Origin: Prevotella fusca JCM 17724
Lineage (GTDB): Bacteria > Bacteroidota > Bacteroidia > Bacteroidales > Bacteroidaceae
DNA: 64,000 nucleotides
NCBI RefSeq assembly: GCF_001262015.1
Contig: NZ_CP012074.1
Location: 950,501 to 1,014,500 of the forward strand
Direction of reading: 5' to 3'
Shown here: in pieces, positions 28,697 to 36,679 of the stretch
Layout: every line of letters begins with the position of its first letter
Position numbering within the stretch: position 1 is the first letter of the stretch
Made by a program: the position numbers and the translations under genes
The notes under the pieces: generated by a model
The model's database searches: none
Told to the model about the DNA's origin: nothing
Seen by the model: only the letters and a program-made list of their open reading frames with translations

Positions 28697-28892
28697 GCAA
28701 ATAAAAGGCTAACAACAACAAATTCCTGTATCAACTGACAATATAAAAATCCTATCGACATAAAAGCTGAACTCCCCAACATCTATGACTTTCCCAATTA
28801 ATAGACAAAGAATTATCAAAGTATTATAAGCAGGACCAGACATGACAAGAATGAATAGTAGTACTATACAACTAAAATAGCACTAATACAAC

Positions 28893-28936
28893 AATCCCCG
28901 AACAGGCCTTATACAGCCTATCCGGGGATTCTTTTT
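28893..28936 (+). terminator. orphan rho-independent terminator
   Basis: AATCCCCGaacAGGC / GCCTatCCGGGGATT with a T-run (CTTTTTC). It is oriented for plus-strand transcription but no plus-strand gene ends nearby; the nearest stops at 28268. It may end a small RNA or read-through from the MBOAT operon. Confidence 0.7.
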
Positions 28937-29077
28937 CTGATAGCCCAGTATTACTGCTTGACTCAACAAGCGTAAACGCCTTTGCTAAGAATACTTTTCC
29001 ATGTGAAAGAAGAGACTTCACAAGCCTCTTCTTCACCAGCAAACTAACGTATAATCAGGTTCTACTATTTTGTAATA

Positions 29078-29587
29078 TTACTGGAGTAAATCCTCATACT
29101 GCTTGAGACTCACCTTCTCCATCTTACCATCAGGATGAGTAACCATCATGTAGTTGAAACGCTTCTGGCCCTCAGTGTAAGCAACAACACCGATACTTCC
29201 ATCACGAAGGTTCAAAGTCAAGTAACCATGACGCTTGCCATTCTTATAGTTGCAGTGCCACTTCTCCTTGCCATTAGGATAATAAGATACGACGCGACCA
29301 TCAAGAACTGTATTGGCATCATTGCCAAGATCAAGGAAAGAATAGCCACCCTCAAGACGCTTGTGACCACTTGGATAGAAGTCCTGGAAGATGTTTCGCT
29401 CCTCACCCTTGTAGTTCTCCTTAGCCAAAAGACGATAGTAAGCAGCCGCATCACGGTCGGCCACCACCTTCATCTGGTGATTGTAGAATATTGTATCACG
29501 AGATACTACTACTGTTGTAACGCCTTCACGCGCAAAAGATGTTGCAGAAACTAAGCACACGAGTGCTACCAAAAGTAATTTTCTCAT
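29078..29587 (-). CDS. secreted MORN-repeat-like protein
   Basis: A 169-residue protein with a signal peptide (LLLVALVCLVSATSFA). It has a pattern of short beta-hairpin repeats (FYPSGHKRLEGGYSF, YYPNGKEKWHCNYKNGKRHG, DGSIGVVAYTEG) of the MORN/YwqK type. These repeats act as protein-binding scaffolds; the role here is unknown. It has a clear promoter and is monocistronic. Confidence 0.75.
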   Translation of the reverse strand: MRKLLLVALVCLVSATSFAREGVTTVVVSRDTIFYNHQMKVVADRDAAAYYRLLAKENYKGEERNIFQDFYPSGHKRLEGGYSFLDLGNDANTVLDGRVVSYYPNGKEKWHCNYKNGKRHGYLTLNLRDGSIGVVAYTEGQKRFNYMMVTHPDGKMEKVSLKQYEDLLQ

Positions 29588-29621
29588 TGTTTTATAGGTC
29601 TTTATGTTTTGTTTGACGCCG

Positions 29622-29653
29622 CAAAATTAGTACTAAGAAACGACACTACCAAA
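29622..29653 (-). promoter_or_regulatory. promoter of the MORN-like gene
   Basis: Minus-strand TAATTTTG (29622-29629) and TTTG (29650-29653), spacing 20 bp; both boxes fit the Bacteroidota consensus exactly. Confidence 0.75.
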
Positions 29654-29753
29654 TATTCCGAAGAGTATTTTTCAACTATTTTTTTTACTTTTTCAGTTGT
29701 AATTTTACTTGCACAGAAATAACAAAAAGCTAATAATAAAGACCCAAATAGTT

Positions 29754-29826
29754 CAAAAAAGAAAGCCAACTATACAATAATTAACATGTACAAGGCTAAT
29801 ATCTATCTTTTTGTTATATAGTTGAC
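29754..29826 (-). terminator. terminator of the TonB-C/DUF4251 pair
   Basis: CAACTATA (29767-29774) pairs with TATAGTTG (29817-29824). The minus-strand product continues into a run of T (complement of AAAAAAGAAAG), fitting termination after the gene ending at 29888. The loop is long, about 42 nt. Confidence 0.5.
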
Positions 29827-29887
29827 TTAAATCAAATCGACATGCCGCAATTACTGATTGTCAGTTTTACACTTTGCCAGTCAAGAC

Positions 29888-30997
29888 TTATTGGAAGTGC
29901 AAAATCAGAGGAAGATTGTATCTGCAAGCCACAGGTTTGCCATCTCTTGTGGCAGGCTTCCAACCTTTCAATAATTGGAGTGCAGAAGCAACAGCACGGT
30001 TCAATTCAATGTTGCTGACCGTAAGGAACACAATATCCTTCAATGAGCCATCCACATCAACGACAAAAGAGACGAAGACTCTTCCCGGAGGTAATGCTTC
30101 GTGCGACAGTCCTGTATAGGAAAGGTTCTGTCCGATAGCAACTGCTATGCTCCCTTCAAACTGCGGCTGCACTTCCGGAAATACCGAATCACTTGGCAAA
30201 GTTGTATATACTGCTTCATTAGGCAACTTCTCTGTCACAGCAACTGGCAAGGACCGCTTCAGCCACTTCTTGAAGTTCTTGGAAAAAAGGACGTCTATCA
30301 CATCATTACCGACCTCTGAATAAACATCACCAGAATTACCGGTACAAAGGTCGAAAAGCGTATTCTGACCTTTTAAAGCAAACTGGTTGGGCAGACGGTC
30401 CCAGTCAACAGAGTCTGACGAATAGCCATTTGCCGTGGCATCCAGCACCTCACAGAACTGATAACGGATACCTGCATCCTGCCACAGGCGTGTCTGATTA
30501 AACACATCCTTCTGTGTCAACACCTTATTATTAATAAGGTCAAAAGTGAAATACGCATGCTTTGAGGAAACAACAGCCTTTTCATTTCGCTCTTCCAGAC
30601 GGGCAAGAAAAGAGATGTATCTTCCCGGCTCCAGCCAGAGGCAACGCAGGTGCATATCATAATAACACCTGCTGGCATCCGCATCATCCCTTATTGCCCA
30701 CACTTCCTTCCCATGCTGCGACATGAAATATCTCCATCCTGCTTCGTAGCTGTCGGATGGCTGACCAAAAAAGAAGGAGGTAAGATAACGTTGCAACTCT
30801 GGCAATACAGAACCATTCAGCCCTTTCGGCCATTCCAATTCCATGGAAACGCTGGTCAGCATATCAGCCTTTTCAAACAGATGACTGGATGACTCATAAA
30901 GCATGGCATCCCTGGACGCAATAGTTCCTGCCGACTGTGCGAGCGCAACAAGGCTCACAAACAGTGACAGGAACAAGGTATAAAGTCGGTTAATCAT
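29888..30997 (-). CDS. exported protein with C-terminal TonB-like domain
   Basis: A 369-residue protein with a signal peptide (LYTLFLSLFVSLVALAQ). The middle (YFTFDLINNKVLTQKDVF) resembles DUF3298/RsiV-type domains. The last 90 residues look like a TonB C-terminal domain (PPGRVFVSFVVDVDGSLKDIV, LLKGWKPATRDGKPVACRY). It lacks the N-terminal membrane anchor and proline-rich spacer of a true TonB, so it is probably a periplasmic binding or partner module rather than an energy transducer. It overlaps the upstream DUF4251 gene by 4 nt. Confidence 0.75.
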   Translation of the reverse strand: MINRLYTLFLSLFVSLVALAQSAGTIASRDAMLYESSSHLFEKADMLTSVSMELEWPKGLNGSVLPELQRYLTSFFFGQPSDSYEAGWRYFMSQHGKEVWAIRDDADASRCYYDMHLRCLWLEPGRYISFLARLEERNEKAVVSSKHAYFTFDLINNKVLTQKDVFNQTRLWQDAGIRYQFCEVLDATANGYSSDSVDWDRLPNQFALKGQNTLFDLCTGNSGDVYSEVGNDVIDVLFSKNFKKWLKRSLPVAVTEKLPNEAVYTTLPSDSVFPEVQPQFEGSIAVAIGQNLSYTGLSHEALPPGRVFVSFVVDVDGSLKDIVFLTVSNIELNRAVASALQLLKGWKPATRDGKPVACRYNLPLILHFQ

Positions 30998-31557
30998 AAT
31001 TTCATGAATGTTGTCTGCCGTTTCTTGGATGTTTTAGCACCTTTCGGTGTGAACGTATCGTTGAGCTGCATCACACCTGTAAAACGGATTGATTCCTTCC
31101 CGCTGGGGTTAACCAGGAGCGAGACAGTAGCATTATCAAAGACTTCCAGCACTATCTGATAGCTCTCAAAGTCGCTGCGTGTTGTCATGAAGATACGGCG
31201 TCCGTCCTTCATCGGCTCTTCCTTATAACTGGAGAGTGGTTCAACAAGACTCAAACCACCACCCCGACCGTAAGGAATCTGATAGACTCTGCCGAAATAA
31301 GGGAGGAACAAGCCAACAGAATCACCGCTTACCTCCATCCCCCAGTCATCCTGCAAATAAACAGCAGGACCACGCATCGGATACATCCTATCCACAAAGA
31401 CGCGGTAACGCTGTTCGCCCAAATGGGCTTTTACAGCTGCCGTCCGCAGCTGTTCCATCTTCTCTTTCGACACAGGATTACCTTCTGAATCATAATAAGT
31501 AGTAGCACAGCCCACCAACAGAGCTGCTACAAAAAGAAATAAAACCAGACGTTTCAT
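30994..31557 (-). CDS. DUF4251 family lipoprotein
   Basis: A 187-residue lipoprotein: signal with lipobox ending in VGCATTYYDSEG. The mature part has the DUF4251 look, with AVYLQDDWGMEVSGDSVGLFLPYFGRVYQ and the DFESYQIVLEVFDNATVSLLVN segment. DUF4251 proteins are small beta-rich envelope proteins of Bacteroidota of unknown role. It overlaps the next gene by 4 nt (ATGA), so the pair is translationally coupled. Confidence 0.82.
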   Translation of the reverse strand: MKRLVLFLFVAALLVGCATTYYDSEGNPVSKEKMEQLRTAAVKAHLGEQRYRVFVDRMYPMRGPAVYLQDDWGMEVSGDSVGLFLPYFGRVYQIPYGRGGGLSLVEPLSSYKEEPMKDGRRIFMTTRSDFESYQIVLEVFDNATVSLLVNPSGKESIRFTGVMQLNDTFTPKGAKTSKKRQTTFMKL

Positions 31558-31708
31558 TGTTCACCTCTCTTTCTTTTAAGCCGTTATAACTTTTCCCTAT
31601 CCGCCTTAAAATCCGCAGATACAGGCAGTACTGGCATCCATCAAGGTCGTTCCGTATAAGACATACAAGTTATACATCCGCACAGACCACACACAAGAGA
31701 CAGAACTT

Positions 31709-32161
31709 TTATTCTATCTTCTCAATCTTTGGAGCTGCCAGCTTCTCAATGGAAGGAGCCGTCTGCTTGGCAGGAAGTTCCGCAGCAGGGGCAATGTCAG
31801 GAGCAGGGGCAGCAATCGGGGCATCATAGCGGTTACTATGTACTTTCTCAGTAGATGGTGCAACCTTTTCTTCCTTCTTATCCTTGTCCTTTGAAACCTC
31901 GGCAGTCTTTTCCTCTTCGGTTATCATATCCTGCTTTGATGGTTTCATATCAGGCCAGAGATAATTGCCCACAATGTCTATTGTGTCAACATCAGCATTG
32001 CGTTTCTGCACTTCCTCCTGCTCCTCCAACGTCATTGGAGGGTCATCCTCAGCCACTATAAAATTATAAATCAGTCCCAAGAGGATGAGGACCACTAATC
32101 CACAAATCACTTTAAAGACCAGCGACTTTGTGAATTTACGCTGCTTATTCTGCTTTGACAT
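31709..32161 (-). CDS. single-pass membrane protein of unknown function
   Basis: A 150-residue protein with a short basic N-terminus, one membrane helix (FKVICGLVVLILLGLIYNFIV) and a long extracytoplasmic tail. The tail is acidic then alanine- and proline-rich, with a repeat-like EKLAAPKIEKIE end. It looks like a linker or scaffold protein. No family was recognised. It lies 151 nt downstream of the DUF4251 gene's start region on the same strand and may form a separate transcript. Confidence 0.6.
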   Translation of the reverse strand: MSKQNKQRKFTKSLVFKVICGLVVLILLGLIYNFIVAEDDPPMTLEEQEEVQKRNADVDTIDIVGNYLWPDMKPSKQDMITEEEKTAEVSKDKDKKEEKVAPSTEKVHSNRYDAPIAAPAPDIAPAAELPAKQTAPSIEKLAAPKIEKIE

Positions 32162-32693
32162 AGCCTTGCTGTTATTCTGTTCTGTTAAGAATTTGTTTAT
32201 ACTTCATGGAGAAACACAATCGGTACATTCTCCCTCTATCTTCTGCAAAGATAAACATTTAAAAGGAAAATGTACCGAAAGGAGGGTAAAAAATATGATT
32301 TTTGAATTAGGATTCAGGAGTTATAAGCGTTTTGAATCGGAATTTATAAATTATTGATGTCTGATAAAACCTAAACTATGCACTATCCCATGCGAATCCC
32401 TTTTAAACAGATAACACCCTGTTGTTTTTGGCGAAGCAAACCACCTAATCAAACATATTACATTTGCTTTTGGTAGCACAACACTTTTCCATCTGCAAAA
32501 TGCTCCCAACCCGGCAACATATTGCAACGTATTCAGCCCCCAACACCATTGGTGTTTACCAACAACACAACAAGTGACAGGCTACAACACATCGGCTGAA
32601 TACGGCAAGAGAGGTTCATCACTGTCATTATACATTCATAATATTAACACTAAAGTCCCTCCACGCCTACTATATGGACAAACCGCTCCAAAG
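32162..32693. other. intergenic stretch with repeat C2
   Basis: 532 bp without a gene. It holds repeat C2 (32513-32620). The remainder (32162-32510) is AT-rich with nothing recognisable. Confidence 0.6.
32513..32620 (+). repeat. dispersed repeat, type C, copy C2
   Basis: Aligns with 17781-17885. It shares CAACATATTGCAACGTATTC and the palindromic CAACACCATTGGTGTT, then ACAACACATCGGCTGAATA. The palindrome is intact here and partly degraded in C1. Confidence 0.6.
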
Positions 32694-34037
32694 CTATTCC
32701 TTGATACGGATAAAAGCATTGGCAAGGATGGCTGTAAGACCACCTGTTGTTATACCACTTGAAAAGATACTCTTGATAATACCGGGCAGCTTATCGAGAA
32801 TACCGGGCACCAGCTCTACGCTCAATCCCATAGCAAAGCTGATTGCCATAACCAATACAGCCTTGCGGGTAATCTCGGTTGAAGCTATAATGCGAATACC
32901 TGCGGCAGCTACGGTACCGAACATCAACAGTGTTGCACCACCCAGAACCGGATCAGGAATGAGCGAGAAGACCTTGCCCACAACCGGGAAGAGTCCTAAG
33001 AGTACCAAGGCGGCTGCAATGAAGTAGCCTACATAACGGCTGGCAACACCCGTAAGCTGTATCATTCCGTTGTTCTGGGCAAAGATAGAGTTAGGGAAAC
33101 TATTGAAAACAGCTGCGAGGAAGGAGTTGAAACCATCCGCAAGGACACCTCCCTGCGCTCTCTTCATGAAAACCGGACCCTCAACAGGCTCGCCGGAAAT
33201 AAGAGAATTGGCTGTAATATCACCGAAAGCCTCAACTGCTGTGACAAGATAAATAAGTCCAAGAGCGATAATTGAACCCACATCAAAATTCAATCCATAC
33301 TTGAAAGGAACAGGGATATTCAGACTCGCAGTGCCCTTGATGTTTGAAAAGTCTATCATATTGAGCGCATAGGCAACCACACTCCCTATCAACAGTCCCA
33401 ACACAATGGATGCCATACGCAGGAAACGATTGTTTGAACGGTTGAAGATAATAATGCTTACCAATACCAACAGCGCAAGTCCGAGATTCTTCAATGAGCC
33501 GAACGTACCTGCATCAACTGCCGACTGACCGCCCCCACAGGAGCTGATGCCTGCCTTGATGAGACACATACCTATAAGTGCAACGACAATACCTGACACC
33601 AGTGGGGTGATAATCTTGCGTGTATAAGGGAGCAGGCGACTGACTATCATCTCGACAACTGACGCAACCATACAGGCACCGAAGATGTAGCTGAGCCCCA
33701 ACTCAACATTCATCCTTCCGCTAACAACGCCAAGCGCACCTGCACCAATAATCGGACTGATGAATGAAAAGGATGTCCCCTGAACACAAAGAAGCCCCGT
33801 ACCTATCGGACCGAACCTGCGACACTGGATGAAAGTGGCAATTCCTGACACGAAAAGCGACATTGATATGAGGAAACCGGTTGTCTCCAAATCAAACTTC
33901 AATTCCGAACTGATGATGAGCGGCGGGGTAATGATGGCTACAAAGATTGCCAACAAATGCTGCAAGGCAGCAAAAAGGGTCTCACGGAGAGGTGGGCGAT
34001 CATTCAGACCGTAGATAAGTTCCTTAGACTTTTCCAT
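32694..34037 (-). CDS. nucleobase:cation symporter-2 family permease (uracil/xanthine)
   Basis: A 447-residue, multi-span permease of the NAT/NCS2 family. The family signature QNNGMIQLTGVASR is visible. The TM segments include QCRRFGPIGTGLLCVQGTSF and VEAFGDITANSLISG. The nucleobase it carries (xanthine, uracil or similar) cannot be told from sequence. The adjacent xpt gene favours xanthine or guanine. A terminator separates it from xpt. Confidence 0.9.
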   Translation of the reverse strand: MEKSKELIYGLNDRPPLRETLFAALQHLLAIFVAIITPPLIISSELKFDLETTGFLISMSLFVSGIATFIQCRRFGPIGTGLLCVQGTSFSFISPIIGAGALGVVSGRMNVELGLSYIFGACMVASVVEMIVSRLLPYTRKIITPLVSGIVVALIGMCLIKAGISSCGGGQSAVDAGTFGSLKNLGLALLVLVSIIIFNRSNNRFLRMASIVLGLLIGSVVAYALNMIDFSNIKGTASLNIPVPFKYGLNFDVGSIIALGLIYLVTAVEAFGDITANSLISGEPVEGPVFMKRAQGGVLADGFNSFLAAVFNSFPNSIFAQNNGMIQLTGVASRYVGYFIAAALVLLGLFPVVGKVFSLIPDPVLGGATLLMFGTVAAAGIRIIASTEITRKAVLVMAISFAMGLSVELVPGILDKLPGIIKSIFSSGITTGGLTAILANAFIRIKE

Positions 34038-34197
34038 TCTTTTTCTTTTTTTACAATATAATAAGGTAAGATTCCATGCTTCTTATAAAACTGAAAGATT
34101 AGCTTTGAATATTCCAAAGGGATACTCTACGAACCGTAAAAGAGAGCTATATAAACTTAAAGAGCAGCTTTACGATGCGAAAGCTGACCCTGTTAAA

Positions 34198-34225
34198 CAA
34201 AAAAGGTGGGCACACAAGCCCACCT
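34198..34225 (-). terminator. terminator between xpt and the permease gene
   Basis: On the minus strand AGGTGGGC / GCCCACCT with an ACACA-type loop, followed by a run of T (complement of AAAAAAA at 34198-34204). It lies 9 nt after the xpt stop and 160 nt before the permease start, so the two genes are separately or partly linked. Confidence 0.75.
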
Positions 34226-34234
34226 CGTTTATTA

Positions 34235-34801
34235 CTATCTCAATTTAATTTCACAATTATCAAGCGACTCTATGATTGCCAGACTCTCACAGCGCACACC
34301 TTCCGCCTCGATTACCTCACGACCATGCTGGAACGCTTTTTCAATGATAAAGCCCATACCAACCAGCTCCGCACCTGCCTTCCTGCAAAGGTCTATGATG
34401 CCTTTTGCCGCATTACCGTAAGCGAGGAAGTCGTCCACAAACAGCACCTTGTCACCTTCACCCAGGTATTCCTTGGATATTACGACGTGATATTCCCGCT
34501 GCTTGGTAAACGAAAAGACCGTTGTCGAAAGCATATCGCTCATCGTCGAGGGCTTTTTCTTCTTGGCAAAGACCACAGGAAGGTCAAGCAGGAACCCCAT
34601 CATGATGGCTGGCGCAATGCCACTCGCTTCAATCGTGATAATCTTGTTGATTTCCGTTGATGCATAACGGCGGATGAACTCCACACAAATCTGCTTCATC
34701 AGATTAGGATCCATCTGGTGATTAATGAACTTATCTACCTTCAAGATACCATCCGGGAAACACTTTCCATCCTTTAGGATACGGTCACGTAATGCTTTCA
34801 T
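34235..34801 (-). CDS. xpt: xanthine phosphoribosyltransferase
   Basis: Xpt converts xanthine to XMP in purine salvage. Start chosen at [12 protein letters not shown] (188 residues, normal length); the frame extends 35 codons upstream through the predicted promoter, so a longer product is unlikely. The PRPP-binding motif is [14 protein letters not shown], preceded by [13 protein letters not shown] and [11 protein letters not shown]. The 5' leader has a 9-bp inverted repeat next to the start codon (34805-34840), just downstream of a TACTTTTG -7 box. Confidence 0.95.
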   Translation of the reverse strand: MKALRDRILKDGKCFPDGILKVDKFINHQMDPNLMKQICVEFIRRYASTEINKIITIEASGIAPAIMMGFLLDLPVVFAKKKKPSTMSDMLSTTVFSFTKQREYHVVISKEYLGEGDKVLFVDDFLAYGNAAKGIIDLCRKAGAELVGMGFIIEKAFQHGREVIEAEGVRCESLAIIESLDNCEIKLR

Positions 34802-34804
34802 TGT

Positions 34805-34851
34805 GCAATTAATCGTTAGTCTGTTTCGAGAATTAATTGCCCACAAAAGTA
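34805..34851 (-). promoter_or_regulatory. promoter -7 box and 5' leader hairpin of xpt
   Basis: Minus-strand TACTTTTG at 34844-34851. A perfect 9-bp repeat GCAATTAAT...ATTAATTGC spans 34805-34840, occupying nearly the whole predicted leader and ending 3 nt before the ATG. It could be a repressor operator or a hairpin affecting translation. It does not look like a purine riboswitch. Confidence 0.5.
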
Positions 34852-35098
34852 CTAAAAATCTCAAATATAACGAACAATACTTGTGCTTTTTTCTACATCT
34901 TTTCAAATATTATCCTAAATATATTTAAGTCATGGGCTATGTGAAAGAATTACAGCAGGCAGCCTCTTAAACCAAAATCAGTTCATCAGGGCACAACACA
35001 CATCATTATTTAACCCAAATCTCATTCGAAATGCTCACCACTCCAAGGTGCTGCAAAAACACTGACCTAAGCGAAGAAAAACGGTTCTGACTAATAAG

Positions 35099-35172
35099 AA
35101 ATCCGAAGAGTGACAGAGAATAAGGAAATACAATTTGCTCATTGCTTCCTATCTCTTTCACTCCTCGGATTT
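35099..35172 (-). terminator. long inverted repeat ending the DUF2589 operon
   Basis: About 28-bp arms with mismatches: AAATCCGAaGAGTGA on the left pairs with TCACTCcTCGGATTT on the right, continuing through AGAGA/TCTCT and AAGGAA/TTCCT. It lies about 95 nt beyond the last DUF2589 stop codon. T-rich sequence follows on the minus strand, but the run is broken. Confidence 0.6.
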
Positions 35173-35267
35173 ATCCATAAAATCATAAGCCTGCAAGAAA
35201 GGAGTTATCACAAATCCTTCATTACAAGAATGCTGCCACAGAACCTCTTACCGCAAAACATCTGCTA

Positions 35268-36110
35268 CTACACCTCTACCATTACCGCATCTATGTTCTT
35301 TTTCTTCAATGCTTTCACAATAGATCTGGCTGTGGCAAAATCCGTCTCAAGCGGGATGGTCTTCATTTTACTCTTGAGAATATTATTAAGCGAAGTTCCC
35401 GTGAGGGCACTATTGTTATGGCAACGTGAATTGACAGTGTTCACCACAAACGGCTTCTGCTCCTTGTGAGGCTTGGTAATTAACTGGATATTATAGCGAG
35501 GCTGCACGTCAGGCTTCTCGTCCGTCTCCTCCGGGTCAGAAGGCGGGAGAACCGGCGGTTTGGGGTCAATAATAGGCTCTTCCTGTTTTATCTCTACAAG
35601 CTGGTTATTGAAGATTTCGATAAGTTTAGAGATACCCATTGGCATATCCGCTGTGGTAACACAGAGGTTTACATCTATACACCGCTTGCTTTTATATTCC
35701 TCCTTAGTAACATCCGTAATTGCACCAGAGTCACCAGGAGCAGAATACTTAGCCTTGAGTTCTACCTTATTGTCCTGTATGCTGCTCTCCGTAACCGTTG
35801 CCTGAAAAGTCAGGTTAACCTGTTCTATCTGCAGATAAGGAACAGGCACGATACAGACAAGCGGCATAATGAGTCGGTTTACCACTCCGCCACTTTCAAA
35901 GTAGAAGGTTACAGTGACAGGCTCAAGGTTGTAAGGGTCTCCGTCTTGTTTTCTGAACACCACCCCATTGAGATAATCAAGGGTAGCCTGAGCAGCCTCT
36001 TCTTGAGCATTGACGCAGGCAGATAGAGGTCCGCCGATGATGCGATTGAAGTCAAGTGCGCTCAGCGGAGAGTTCTGCTGACTTTGGTTGGGGGCATTGG
36101 ATTCAGGCAT
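35268..36110 (-). CDS. DUF2589 paralog, operon gene 9, with distinct C-terminal domain
   Basis: The last gene of the operon, 280 residues, no signal peptide. The DUF2589 core (residues 15-175) has GGPLSACVNAQEEAAQATLDYL, a hydrophobic strand pair around LVCIVPVPYLQIEQVNLTFQA and TADMPMGISKLIEIF. A proline-rich linker (residues 178-205, PPVLPP) leads to a separate domain whose last 32 residues (KTIPLETDFATARSIVKAL, then VMVEV) look like a helix-strand unit. That tail resembles the end of ribosomal L7/L12-like folds, which is a weak similarity. It follows the 177-residue gene after 35 nt. Confidence 0.8.
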   Translation of the reverse strand: MPESNAPNQSQQNSPLSALDFNRIIGGPLSACVNAQEEAAQATLDYLNGVVFRKQDGDPYNLEPVTVTFYFESGGVVNRLIMPLVCIVPVPYLQIEQVNLTFQATVTESSIQDNKVELKAKYSAPGDSGAITDVTKEEYKSKRCIDVNLCVTTADMPMGISKLIEIFNNQLVEIKQEEPIIDPKPPVLPPSDPEETDEKPDVQPRYNIQLITKPHKEQKPFVVNTVNSRCHNNSALTGTSLNNILKSKMKTIPLETDFATARSIVKALKKKNIDAVMVEV

Positions 36111-36145
36111 ATTCTTTCTGTTTTAGAGGTTCTTGGAATTGATAC

Positions 36146-36679
36146 TTATTGATTTTCCGTCGGCTCGTCAGGCTTCCGAATGCGGATGCAGTTGTTGCCT
36201 ACTATCTGCAACAGACGTGACATGCCGCCCGCAGGGAGTTCAGCAGAGGCTTTAATGTTCACACGAATGTTATTGCGCACATCGTATCCTGTCTGCCGTG
36301 ATTCGGTCAACAGTTTATTGGAGGGCGAGAAACGCACCTTTAATCCTTCCTGCTGACTGGTATTTGAGGACATGATACTCACGAAGAAAGTAAGATCAGC
36401 CTGACTGATTTGCAGGAAAGGAAGCGGCACCAGCACCAACAGGGGCACACGGAGAGTATGACTTTCTCCATCCATCTGAATAGAGAACGTCACCATTACA
36501 GGCTCAGAACTGCCGTCGGAGGAACGGAAAGCCGTGCGCTCAATGAGGTCAAGCGACTTTTCCAAAGTCTCATGCTGCGCCTCAACGCAGTCGGCAAGCG
36601 TCTTGCGCATGACGTCAGAGAGCCACATGGCATCTTGATACGTCTTCCTTCTGGGTGTATCATTCTGGATTTTGCTCAT
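36146..36679 (-). CDS. DUF2589 paralog, operon gene 8, core only
   Basis: 177 residues, essentially a bare DUF2589 core. The N-terminal helix is CVEAQHETLEKSLDLIE, the conserved strands are VPLLVLVPLPFLQISQADLTF, and the late motif is ELPAGGMSRLLQIVGNN. It is divergent: the GGPL motif before the helix is replaced by an MWLSDVMRKTLAD segment. It overlaps the upstream 519-residue gene by 4 nt. It is the smallest complete member and may represent the minimal subunit. Confidence 0.78.
   Translation of the reverse strand: MSKIQNDTPRRKTYQDAMWLSDVMRKTLADCVEAQHETLEKSLDLIERTAFRSSDGSSEPVMVTFSIQMDGESHTLRVPLLVLVPLPFLQISQADLTFFVSIMSSNTSQQEGLKVRFSPSNKLLTESRQTGYDVRNNIRVNIKASAELPAGGMSRLLQIVGNNCIRIRKPDEPTENQ

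Larger units (their letters stand above)
28269..29077. other. intergenic stretch with repeat B2 and an orphan terminator
   Basis: 809 bp without a gene. It contains the inverted repeat B2 (28277-28696), an orphan plus-strand terminator (28893-28936) and a stem-loop downstream of the 29078 gene (about 29006-29036, AAGAAGAG...CTCTTCTT). The sequence between 28700 and 28890 is AT-rich and shows nothing recognisable. Confidence 0.65.
34802..35267. other. intergenic stretch between xpt and the DUF2589 operon
   Basis: 466 bp without a gene. It holds the xpt leader and promoter, then the terminator-like inverted repeat of the DUF2589 operon (35099-35172). The sequence between 34880 and 35098 shows nothing recognisable. 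Confidence 0.65.

Noticed and set aside
34085..34250. Open lysine-rich frame near the xpt terminator
   Set aside because: It has no usable start codon and runs through the terminator stem, so it is non-coding.
34802..34906. Longer Xpt start and purine riboswitch
   Set aside because: The added 35 codons run through the predicted -7 box and a hairpin; the leader has no purine riboswitch core.
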